Positions 1-6,564 of a stretch of 43,655 bases of DNA are shown here, in pieces. Every line of letters begins with the position of its first letter. The first letter of the stretch is position 1. Both the position numbers and the translations under genes were made by a program. Source of the stretch: an uncultured Lachnospiraceae bacterium (GTDB taxonomy: Bacteria > Bacillota > Clostridia > Lachnospirales > Lachnospiraceae); the NCBI GenBank assembly GCA_944380065.1, contig CALWGM010000039.1, positions 1-43,655 of the forward strand. The letters are read 5' to 3'. The notes beneath the pieces are model-generated. The model was given only the letters and a program-made list of their open reading frames with translations, ran no database searches and was not told where the DNA came from.

Positions 1-541
1 TCTGCTCTGAATTGAAATACCCCTCCACGGTCAGTCCGTCCTCGCTGACCAGTTCCCCGCCGCCGGACCAGACAAACGGAGCGTAATAATAGATGCTGGT
101 CTCTCCTACCGGAAACGTCATATCCAACGGATAGCCATTCTTTTCCTCCATGATGGGTTTCAGTTCCGCCAGCGGCTGAATGATCCCGTTTGACGCATAA
201 GCCGCCACGTTTGGACCATCCACGGTCAGTACATCCGGCAGCCCGCCTGCCATCACGGATGCGTTTACTTTATCTGAATAACCTCCGCCACTGTCATTTC
301 GCGGTACGAATTCAATATCCGCAAAATATTTTCCATCATATGCTTCATTAAAGCTTTCCACAGACTCACGGTATGCCTGACCCTCTTCCGTGTCCTCTAT
401 GGAATGAACCCAGATTGAAAGATATTCCTCTCCTTCCTCATAGCCCTCCAGATCTCCGGGTTCCGGATCCTTCTGCTGACACCCGGTAAAACAGAGCATT
501 GCCAGCAGAATCCCTGACAGACACAATAACTTTTGTTTCAT
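1..541 (-). CDS. ABC transporter sugar-type solute-binding lipoprotein (3'-truncated by window edge)
   Basis: The first 180 codons are visible; the rest lies beyond base 1. The start ATG at 541 follows a strong AAGGAGG site. The N-terminus is a lipoprotein signal: KQK, a hydrophobic stretch, then the lipobox FTGC with Cys21 as the lipidated residue, followed by an acidic, flexible linker. The mature part (SIWVHSIED..., then 'VNASVMAGGLPDVLTVDGPNVAAYASNGIIQPL' in pieces) has the look of a family 1 extracellular solute-binding protein, the kind that delivers sugars or glycosides to a MalFG-type permease. It diverges from a LacI-type regulator and LacI-like operators lie directly upstream, so carbohydrate-controlled expression is likely. 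The permease genes would be expected to the left of the window. The substrate cannot be told. Confidence 0.85.
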   Translation of the reverse strand, partial: MKQKLLCLSGILLAMLCFTGCQQKDPEPGDLEGYEEGEEYLSIWVHSIEDTEEGQAYRESVESFNEAYDGKYFADIEFVPRNDSGGGYSDKVNASVMAGGLPDVLTVDGPNVAAYASNGIIQPLAELKPIMEEKNGYPLDMTFPVGETSIYYYAPFVWSGGGELVSEDGLTVEGYFNSEQ

Positions 542-562
542 CCCATTGCCTCCTTTTTAAAA

Positions 563-593
563 AACCGTTAACATTACCGGTTAAGTAACCGGT
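563..593. promoter_or_regulatory. LacI-type operator cluster
   Basis: Three AACCG(G)TT-like half-site groups lie between the solute-binding protein gene and the LacI-type gene. The clearest is an inverted repeat at 576-593, with arms ACCGGTTA and TAACCGGT separated by 2 bases; a weaker relative, AACCGTTAAC, is at 563-572. A/T-flanked CCGG-centred palindromes are typical LacI-family operators. The site sits 22-51 bases upstream of the start codon of the solute-binding protein gene, a position suited to repression. Function is inferred from sequence only. Confidence 0.55.
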
Positions 594-596
594 TCC

Positions 597-1600
597 TTTA
601 CAGATATCATAGATGCTCCGGAAACTTTTCCAAAACAACGATTTCACGCTATTTTAATAACCCGGATTCCCTGACCCTGGAAAATCAGGAAAAAATTGCC
701 GACGCCCTGGTGGCGCTGGATTATAAGGAAAATAAAGTGGGACGGATTCTTGCCAGCGGCAGGACTGAATTTGTGGGAGTTATTGTTCCAAATCTTTATA
801 TGCATTACTATTCGGAAATGTTAAACCAGATCCTGTCCACTTACGAGACATACGGATATAAATTTCTGGTATTTGCCGGGAGTGAAAACCCTGACACAGA
901 GCGCAGATATATCGAAGAGCTTCTCGCTTACAATATTGAGGGAATGATCATTCTCAGCAATACGATCCCATCTTCCGAGCTTTCCGCCTGCCAGATCCCG
1001 ATTGTGGGGATTGAGCGCGAGGATCAGTACATCTCCAGCGTGAATACAGACAATTACATGGGAGGCGTGCAGGCCGCCAGCCTTCTCCGGAAAAGTGACT
1101 GCGACATCATCATCCATGTAAATGCAGATATTCCCGATACTTTACCGGCCTCCGGACGAATCCATGGATTCGTAGATGTATGCAGAGAACATCATCTTCC
1201 CTATGACCTGATCCTCACACATCTCGGGAACAGTTTTGAAGAAAACAGAAAGAGGATCTCTTCGCTCACAGACCATCTGGAACAAAAATATCCGGGGAAA
1301 AAGAAGGGAATCTTTATGCCAAATGACACACATGCCAATGTTCTTCTGAATATCCTGTTTCAGAAATACGGGGAACTCCCGGACACCTACCAGATCGTCG
1401 GTTTTGACAATTCTCCTATCTCACGGGAAGCCGTCATCCCGATCAGTACGGTAGGCCAGCAGATTCCGGTGATTGCCAACGAGGCCATGAGTATTCTGTC
1501 CGCTCAGATGGCGGAACGGAAAAAGCGGAAACCCGCTCCCCTGAAACCGGTACACAAAGTAATTCCACCGATTCTGCTGCGCAGGGAAACCACCCTGTAA
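597..1600 (+). pseudogene. LacI-family transcriptional regulator, 5' end broken
   Basis: The C-terminal part is a complete periplasmic-binding-like sensor domain of the LacI/GalR family (TEFVGVIVPNLY ... GIFMPNDTHAN ... VGFDNSPISREA ... ISTVGQQ), ending with TAA at 1598-1600. The DNA-binding domain is damaged. Its second half (FSKTTISRYFNN, codons from about 620) is in frame with the sensor, but that frame has no ATG, GTG or TTG between the stop at 569-571 and the GTG at 710, which is already inside the hinge. The expected first helix (TDIIDA, 600-617) is in a different frame, and that frame also has no start after the stop at 582. So one indel near 617-620 and loss of the start codon explain what is seen. 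Translation from GTG 710 would give a protein of 296 residues without a DNA-binding domain and without a visible ribosome-binding site. Sequencing error is the alternative explanation. It would normally control the divergent solute-binding protein gene. Confidence 0.75.
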
Positions 1601-1679
1601 TAAACAGGATCCCGGCAGCATCCACGATCTTTCCCTGTCTGGTCTGGCATCCGGCCTGTTCCATATCTCGCTGTCGCCA

Positions 1680-1716
1680 AACAGCCGGGCTTTCATCACC
1701 TGAAAGCCCGGCTGTT
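1680..1716. terminator. Bidirectional intrinsic terminator
   Basis: A perfect 16-bp inverted repeat (arms 1680-1695 and 1701-1716, AACAGCCGGGC... with a 5-base loop) lies between the plus-strand LacI-type gene and the minus-strand symporter operon, which converge here. The A/T-rich outer ends supply short U-tracts in both directions. Confidence 0.85.
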
Positions 1717-1731
1717 TTGAACCACGGATTC

Positions 1732-1845
1732 TTACTCCTCCGCGTCCTTATTTTTCTTCCCCTGTTTGCTCCACACAACGGTGAGCACCATAAAGAATGC
1801 CATTGCCAGGATGACGCAAAGCATCCAGATCTGAGTTGTATCCAT
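1732..1845 (-). CDS. Tiny single-pass membrane protein, probable symporter accessory subunit (37 aa)
   Basis: The ATG at 1845 is preceded by AAGGAGGAG at good spacing and the frame closes with TAA at 1732-1734. The 37 residues start MDTTQIWML, run through one hydrophobic segment (about residues 6-25) and end in a charged tail (SKQGKKNKDAEE), giving a one-helix membrane protein with a likely cytoplasmic C-terminus. It is the last gene of a three-gene minus-strand set: SSS symporter, 41-aa protein, 37-aa protein, with gaps of only 14 and 3 bases. Small single-helix partners encoded next to SSS or NSS symporters are known (for example MetS with MetP), so a transporter accessory role is the best inference. 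I do not recognise a named family. Confidence 0.75.
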   Translation of the reverse strand: MDTTQIWMLCVILAMAFFMVLTVVWSKQGKKNKDAEE

Positions 1846-1848
1846 AAA

Positions 1849-1974
1849 TTACTCCTCCTTCAAGATATCGTCCTTATCTCCGAACCTGTTTAATTTTCCG
1901 ATTGCAAAGCCCACGCCGGTGATCGCAAATACGATCACAACAACCTGTACAATCGATACAATACACATATGCAT
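1849..1974 (-). CDS. Tiny single-pass membrane protein, probable symporter accessory subunit (41 aa)
   Basis: The ATG at 1974 follows an AAAAGGAGG site; a second ATG lies two codons further in. The 41 residues begin MHMCIVSIVQVVVIVFAI, one hydrophobic helix with a glycine-rich end (TGVGFAIGK), and finish with a charged tail (GDKDDILKEE). The gene starts 14 bases after the SSS symporter stop and ends 3 bases before the start of the 37-aa gene, so the three are almost certainly co-transcribed and translationally coupled. Role is inferred from position: a small membrane partner of the symporter. No homologue is recalled. Confidence 0.75.
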   Translation of the reverse strand: MHMCIVSIVQVVVIVFAITGVGFAIGKLNRFGDKDDILKEE

Positions 1975-1988
1975 AAAGATACCTCCTT

Positions 1989-3434
1989 TTACTTGCGGTG
2001 CTTGATAAAGAGCCCCTTCTCACCCTTGCAGGCAATGGTGGTAATAACGCCCACGATCAGGGATGCGATCAGGGAAATGTAACTTACATGGAAGTTCGCC
2101 CATCCCAGATAATTCTGCAGGCCGAAAGTACTCCAGATACAAACCACGATCCATGTAATAATGAACGTGATCATGGATGCTTTCGGGGAACGTTTCCACC
2201 ACAGTCCGATCACTGCCATCACGAATACCGGGATACCGAACGCGAAACTCCAGTTTACCATGTCAACCACTGCGGGCTGGAAGTTACAGATCAGAATGGA
2301 AACAATACCGATCACAACAATCAGCGCACGGGTCAGCTTTGTCTTCTGCTCTTCGGTGGCTTTCGGGTTCTTCAGCGTATACATATCGTGGGATACGATG
2401 GTCGCCGGAGCCAGGGACATAACCGCGAAGGAAGACAGATCCACGCCCAGGAAACCAGCCATCAGAAGCATCAGCACCGGTTTCGGCAGAAGGTCGGCCA
2501 GCATCGCCGGGGTCATCATCATATCGCCGGCCTGACGGTAAGCGATGATGGAGAACGCCGCCACACCGATCAGGGCCGGAAGGATACAGAAGCAGCCGTT
2601 GATGGGGCCTGCAAACCAGATGGATTTTTTCACTTCCCTGTTATCCTTAGCTGTAGCGATCGGCTGATATCCGGTCTGCGCCACGCCATGGAACAGAGAA
2701 GCGCCCAGTGCGGACGGAATCGCGAAGCCGACGATCAGCGCCGGATTTCCGAACAGGTCTGTCATCCAGGCGGTATCCTGAGATGCCTGCATGGATGACT
2801 CAACGGCATCCCAGCCTCCCGGAAGCTTGGTGCACAGGCTGATGAATACCATGATCAGGGCTACATACATGAGGATCGCGTTGATCAGGTTCAGCCATGC
2901 GATCTCTTTCATACCTGCCAGCAGCACGTACAGCACTGCGATCACGCCGCCGATGATGGCGCATACCGTGTAGGACCAGCCGGTCATCAGGGAAAATGTT
3001 ACGGCAATCGCCTCCATCTCCAGACAGCACATACCGATGATCAGAGCTGCGTTCATACAGGAAATCAGACGTCCGGATGTCACGCCGAAAATCTTGCCCA
3101 GGAACTCACCGGCTGTTTTTGCGCCTGTTCTGCGCATCCAGGGACCGGTTACCTGTGTGATCACTACCATCATGACAGCACAGGCGATACCAAACCATGC
3201 GGCGATCACGCCCATGCTCGCCGCGTTCTGGCAGGTTCCCCAGTTATGGGCGCTTCCCAAAAGCGTCAGCGCCAGCGTGATACCCACCAGGGACGCCGGC
3301 AGGCCGCCGCCTGCGAAAGCGAAGCTGCCTTCTTCATGCTGTTTGTTCTTATTCCGTTTCGTAAGCACAACCGTTACGACTGCAATGGATATTACTTCGT
3401 AGAGCAATACCGCAATCAAAACTCCTAAATTCAT
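1989..3434 (-). CDS. SSS-family sodium:solute symporter
   Basis: The 481-residue protein has the layout of the solute:sodium symporter family (SLC5-like, LeuT fold): a first helix (LIAVLLYEVISIAVVTVVL), a short basic loop, then the family's conserved early segment (SFAFAGGGLPASLVGITLALTLLG...), and about a dozen further hydrophobic helices. The start ATG at 3434 is preceded by GGAGAGG. The substrate is not evident; SSS members carry sugars, amino acids, organic acids, quaternary amines and similar compounds, driven by Na+. It heads an operon with two tiny membrane proteins and diverges from a URO-D-fold methyltransferase gene across a shared 541-base regulatory region. Uptake of a methylated substrate for that methyltransferase is therefore a reasonable but untested inference. 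Confidence 0.85.
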   Translation of the reverse strand: MNLGVLIAVLLYEVISIAVVTVVLTKRNKNKQHEEGSFAFAGGGLPASLVGITLALTLLGSAHNWGTCQNAASMGVIAAWFGIACAVMMVVITQVTGPWMRRTGAKTAGEFLGKIFGVTSGRLISCMNAALIIGMCCLEMEAIAVTFSLMTGWSYTVCAIIGGVIAVLYVLLAGMKEIAWLNLINAILMYVALIMVFISLCTKLPGGWDAVESSMQASQDTAWMTDLFGNPALIVGFAIPSALGASLFHGVAQTGYQPIATAKDNREVKKSIWFAGPINGCFCILPALIGVAAFSIIAYRQAGDMMMTPAMLADLLPKPVLMLLMAGFLGVDLSSFAVMSLAPATIVSHDMYTLKNPKATEEQKTKLTRALIVVIGIVSILICNFQPAVVDMVNWSFAFGIPVFVMAVIGLWWKRSPKASMITFIITWIVVCIWSTFGLQNYLGWANFHVSYISLIASLIVGVITTIACKGEKGLFIKHRK

Positions 3435-3552
3435 ACTTCACCTCTCCTAAATTCGTAAAAATATGTGTTCAGCTGATAAAATCCGCGCAGATTTTTCATA
3501 GGATGATTTTAGCATGTTCCGATTTTGAATCCCAATATCAAATCCGAATGAC

Positions 3553-3584
3553 GGTATACAGCTTTTTGATAGGATGGTATACCA
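3553..3584. promoter_or_regulatory. GntR-like operator pair in the symporter/methyltransferase divergent region
   Basis: A perfect 10-bp palindrome TGGTATACCA lies at 3575-3584, and a close relative containing GGTATAC lies at 3553-3559, 24 bases away (centre to centre about 23). A third GTATAC is at 3847-3852. GTATAC-centred palindromes are typical of FadR-subfamily GntR operators. No GntR gene is in the window. The rest of the 541-base intergenic region holds a palindromic repeat cluster (3698-3814) and the promoter of the methyltransferase gene (3871-3900). Confidence 0.4.
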
Positions 3585-3697
3585 GATCAATCCCACAGAA
3601 ACACCTAAGAAAAAACGGAACTGACCTGCTTTCTTCCATAATAAAAAAGAATCTCCTCCTGTCCTTTCCTTCTTTTTCCCGCCCCGGCACTTCCATA

Positions 3698-3814
3698 GTT
3701 ACTGTTCACTCCGTTCACAGTAACTTCGCAAATCCATTGGAAATTCGCTTCGCGAATGGGATTTGCTCACTCCCTGCTCATGTTCTGACGCATCAAACAG
3801 TAAATGTTTGATGC
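3698..3814. repeat. Cluster of three palindromic repeat units
   Basis: Three hairpin-forming units follow one another. Unit 1: arms GTTACTGT (3698-3705) and ACAGTAAC (3717-3724). Unit 2: outer arms GCAAATCC (3728-3735) and GGATTTGC (3759-3766), with an inner ATTCGC-TTC-GCGAAT hairpin (3743-3757). Unit 3: perfect 10-bp arms GCATCAAACA (3790-3799) and TGTTTGATGC (3805-3814). Unit 1 recurs at 37542-37567 with identical arms and a similar loop, so this is a dispersed REP/BOX-like element of this genome, not a local operator. The frame that crosses it is not considered coding. Confidence 0.7.
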
Positions 3815-3870
3815 TGGCCTGAACAATAACGCTCCATAACAGATCCGTATACTCTTATAGCTTTTTTTGA

Positions 3871-3900
3871 TTGGCAATTCCCTCCCCGGGGAATTATAAT
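3871..3900 (+). promoter_or_regulatory. Promoter of the URO-D-fold methyltransferase gene with palindromic spacer
   Basis: TTGGCA (3871-3876) and TATAAT (3895-3900) are separated by 18 bases. The spacer contains an inverted repeat, arms AATTCCC (3876-3882) and GGGAATT (3889-3895), which overlaps both promoter boxes. A factor bound here would either block RNA polymerase or, as MerR-type activators do with long spacers, realign the boxes. The start codon is 76 bases downstream. Confidence 0.6.
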
Positions 3901-3975
3901 GGAAACAGATAAAAGCGCAGATTTTTCAGAAACGAAACAACAAATTATTATCAGAAAAGGAGTTGACTGGCAGCT

Positions 3976-4962
3976 ATGAAAGAAATGACACCAAAAGAGA
4001 GAGTCTGGGCATTCTTCCATCATGAGCCCACCGATGAGCTTCCTACAGACGACGGCATTTTCCTCCTGTTCAATCCGGAAGCCTATGCGGAGCGTCCTCC
4101 CCACACCACCGGCGGTACGGACTGGTTCGGCGTACAGTGGAAATATGAGGCAAGTGTTGACGCGATCGCCCCGGATCACACCCAGCCGCCGATTTTGGAG
4201 GATATCTGTGACTGGAAAGATGTGGTAAAATTCCCCGACCTGGATGCCTGGGACTGGAGCAGGGTAGAGGAGATCGACCACATCAGCGAGATCGACCGTG
4301 AAAACAAGGTGTTCGAGATGATGTTCGTAAACGGCCCCTTCGAGCGTCTGCACATGCTCATGGGATTTGAGAACGCACTCTGCTCCCTGATCACAGATCC
4401 GGATGAAGTATCAGAGTTTTTCGATGCCTTCATGGAGTGGAAATTAAAACTGATGGAGAAGGTAATTTCTATTTATAAACCGGATGTACTGATGTTCCAC
4501 GACGACTGGGGCACCCAGAACGGCATGTTCTTCTCCCCGGACACCTGGAGAGAGCTGATCAAGCCGCAGATTAAAAAAGCGGTTGACCGCTGCCATGAGC
4601 TGGGCGTGATCTTCGATATGCACTCCTGCGGTAAGATGGAGGAGATCGTACCGGAGTTCGTAGAGTTAGGCATCGACGCATGGCAGGGTATGGAGATCAA
4701 CGACATTCCGAAGCTGAAAGCCATCACCGGCAACAAGCTGAGCTACCACACCACACCGGATTATCAGAAATATCAGACAGCTGAGCTGTCCGGCACACTG
4801 ACCGAGGAGGATCTCCGCCGTCAGGTAAGAGAGACCTTCTACAAAACAGCGGCCGGCTACTGCTACCGTCCGATGTTCCTTCCTTTCGGCGGATGGTCCA
4901 AGGATGTCATGATCGATGAGATCCTGAAATGCGGCAAGACCGTCTACAAAGAGAACCATTAG
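3976..4962 (+). CDS. URO-D-fold corrinoid methyltransferase-like protein (MtaA/CmuA type)
   Basis: The 328-residue protein belongs to the uroporphyrinogen decarboxylase superfamily. It is not a heme-pathway HemE by context and carries the zinc signature of the methyltransferase branch: H216-S-C218-G and a third ligand C296, that is an HXCXnC pattern with a spacing close to that of MtaA. Such proteins (MT2 enzymes) move a methyl group from a methylated corrinoid protein to a thiol or to tetrahydrofolate, or act directly on a methylated substrate. The start ATG follows AAAAGGAG. No corrinoid-binding protein or MT1 gene is in the window, so its partner is elsewhere or the reaction differs. The divergent SSS symporter with two small subunits is its only neighbour before a terminator, which suggests uptake plus methyl removal of one substrate. 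The substrate is unknown. Confidence 0.75.
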   Translation: MKEMTPKERVWAFFHHEPTDELPTDDGIFLLFNPEAYAERPPHTTGGTDWFGVQWKYEASVDAIAPDHTQPPILEDICDWKDVVKFPDLDAWDWSRVEEIDHISEIDRENKVFEMMFVNGPFERLHMLMGFENALCSLITDPDEVSEFFDAFMEWKLKLMEKVISIYKPDVLMFHDDWGTQNGMFFSPDTWRELIKPQIKKAVDRCHELGVIFDMHSCGKMEEIVPEFVELGIDAWQGMEINDIPKLKAITGNKLSYHTTPDYQKYQTAELSGTLTEEDLRRQVRETFYKTAAGYCYRPMFLPFGGWSKDVMIDEILKCGKTVYKENH

Positions 4963-4975
4963 ATCTACATAGTGC

Positions 4976-5001
4976 GAGGGCGTCCCGATTGGGGCGCCCT
5001 C
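4976..5001. terminator. Intrinsic terminator between convergent genes
   Basis: GAGGGCG (4976-4982) and CGCCCTC (4995-5001) form a 7-bp GC-rich stem, followed by CTGTTTTCTG. It lies 14 bases after the methyltransferase stop and 13 bases before the 3' end of the convergent LysR gene. Confidence 0.75.
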
Positions 5002-5014
5002 CTGTTTTCTGTCC

Positions 5015-5941
5015 TTAATTATTTTCCAGGCTGAGTCCGTACACATCCTCCTGCTCCAGCCCCAGCACCTGGTTCATATTTTTCAAAAATACAGAGATCA
5101 GCGGATTGTAATTATTCTGATGCCAGGCAACCACCAGGGACGGATCCCAGTTGCTCTCCATCTCGTAAAATTTCACATCCGGGTTCATCTTCAGTGTACA
5201 GCGGGAATCCAGGATCGACACCCCCATCCCCACTTCGATCCACAGGATCTGCTCCGTCAGCGTTTTCGCGTAATGCACCTGCGGCACAAATCCATGCTCT
5301 TTGCAGATCGCGAAAATCAGCGGCGCCGACTCCGGGTTATCCTCCTCGGAAATCATCACAAAAGTCTCGTCTTTCACATCATCCAGCGTAACCCTGGCTT
5401 TCTGCGCCAGCGTATGGAACTTGCTCATGACGATGTAATCCTTGGAACGGGATACATACTGATAGACGATACTCTCCTTGCGTTCAATCTCAAACTTCAG
5501 GGTAAAGATCATATCCAATCTGCCGGCATAAAGCTCCGAAAGCAGATATTTAAAAGAACCCTCCTGAAACCAGAGATCGACATTGGCATAATCCTCCTGG
5601 AAATTGCGGTAAATCAGCGGCATAAAATCCGCCACGTTCGTCTGATCCAGGATACCGATCTTTAATGTGCCGCTCAGCCCTTTCTGAATCTTTTCCGCCT
5701 TCTGTACCATCTCGTTGTAGTTGCTGTACATGTCCGCCATCCCCACATACAGGGAGCTGCCTGCAGGCGTCAGCCGGATCCCGTTGCTGGTGCGCACGAA
5801 GAGCTGGATATTCAGCTCCTCTTCCATGTTTTTGATATGGCGGCTCAGCGCAGGCTGGGAAACAAAAAGCTGTTCCGCCGCCTTCGTAAAGCTGAGGCAT
5901 TTCGCCACGGTTACAAAATATTTGATCTGTGCTATGGTCAA
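5015..5941 (-). CDS. LysR-family transcriptional regulator
   Basis: The 308-residue protein has the standard LysR layout: an N-terminal winged helix-turn-helix (residues about 3-60, QIKYFVTVAKCLSFTKAAEQ... SQPALSRHIKNMEEEL), a linker helix, and a two-lobed effector-binding domain (from about residue 90, GTLKIGILDQTN). The likely start is TTG at 5941, overlapping the maf stop codon by 4 bases (TTGA), so it is translationally coupled to maf as the last gene of addB-addA-maf-lysR. That is an unusual place for a LysR gene, which normally diverges from its target. It ends next to the convergent URO-D-fold methyltransferase gene, which may be its target, but no proof is visible. The effector is unknown. 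Confidence 0.88.
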   Translation of the reverse strand: MTIAQIKYFVTVAKCLSFTKAAEQLFVSQPALSRHIKNMEEELNIQLFVRTSNGIRLTPAGSSLYVGMADMYSNYNEMVQKAEKIQKGLSGTLKIGILDQTNVADFMPLIYRNFQEDYANVDLWFQEGSFKYLLSELYAGRLDMIFTLKFEIERKESIVYQYVSRSKDYIVMSKFHTLAQKARVTLDDVKDETFVMISEEDNPESAPLIFAICKEHGFVPQVHYAKTLTEQILWIEVGMGVSILDSRCTLKMNPDVKFYEMESNWDPSLVVAWHQNNYNPLISVFLKNMNQVLGLEQEDVYGLSLENN

Positions 5942-6531
5942 CTCTGTTCCTCCCCCATTTTCTTCATCTCCTGGTACAGCCGGGCGATGGGCAGTCCCAC
6001 CACATTGTTATAGTCTCCCTCAATGCCCCGGATATACTTTCCGCAGAGCCCCTGGATGCCGTAAGCCCCGGCCTTGTCCATGGGATCCCCGGTACTGACG
6101 TAATCTGAGATCTCCCGGTCGGTCATCGGGTTAAAATGGACATCCGTGGACTCATAAAAGGATTTCTCCGTCCGCCTCCCGCCCTTCAGACGGATCAGGC
6201 ATACCCCGGTGTAGACCTGATGGACATCCCCGGAGAGACGGCGCAGCATCCGCACCGCATCCTCTTCGTCCTTCGGCTTTCCTAAAATCTGGTGATCCTT
6301 CACCACTACGGTATCCGCGCCGATCACCAGCAGGTCCTCCCCCGGCCGTTCTGACGCCTCGATACCGGCAATCTCCGCCGCCTTCTGGCCGGCCAGCTCC
6401 ATGACCGCCTCCGCAGGCGTCCGGGCGGTGATCACTTCCTCCCCGCAGGAGGGGCGTACCTCAAACTCCAGCCCCATCTGTGTCAGCAGTTCCCTGCGCC
6501 TGGGCGACGCAGAAGCCAGAATGATCTTCAT
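5938..6531 (-). CDS. maf: Maf-family nucleoside triphosphate pyrophosphatase
   Basis: The 197-residue protein begins with the Maf signature (ILASASPRRRELL, residues 3-15) and has the second conserved motif IGADTVVV and the QVYTGVCLI segment. Maf proteins hydrolyse dTTP, UTP or modified nucleotides to the monophosphate and pyrophosphate; overproduction affects septum formation in Bacillus. ATG at 6531 is preceded by AAAGGAG. It lies 33 bases after addA and overlaps the lysR start by 4 bases, so it is within one operon with the AddAB genes. Confidence 0.93.
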   Translation of the reverse strand: MKIILASASPRRRELLTQMGLEFEVRPSCGEEVITARTPAEAVMELAGQKAAEIAGIEASERPGEDLLVIGADTVVVKDHQILGKPKDEEDAVRMLRRLSGDVHQVYTGVCLIRLKGGRRTEKSFYESTDVHFNPMTDREISDYVSTGDPMDKAGAYGIQGLCGKYIRGIEGDYNNVVGLPIARLYQEMKKMGEEQS

Positions 6532-6564
6532 ATGGTTCTCCTTTCCCGGACATCTTCTGTCCCT

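Noticed and set aside
1998-2798. Long plus-strand ORF antisense to the symporter gene
   Set aside because: Low-complexity His/Gln/Asn-rich translation, no ribosome site, fully overlapped by a clear transporter.
3503-3811. 102-codon plus-strand ORF in the symporter/methyltransferase gap
   Set aside because: Its second half is only the translation of the palindromic repeat cluster; no ribosome site.
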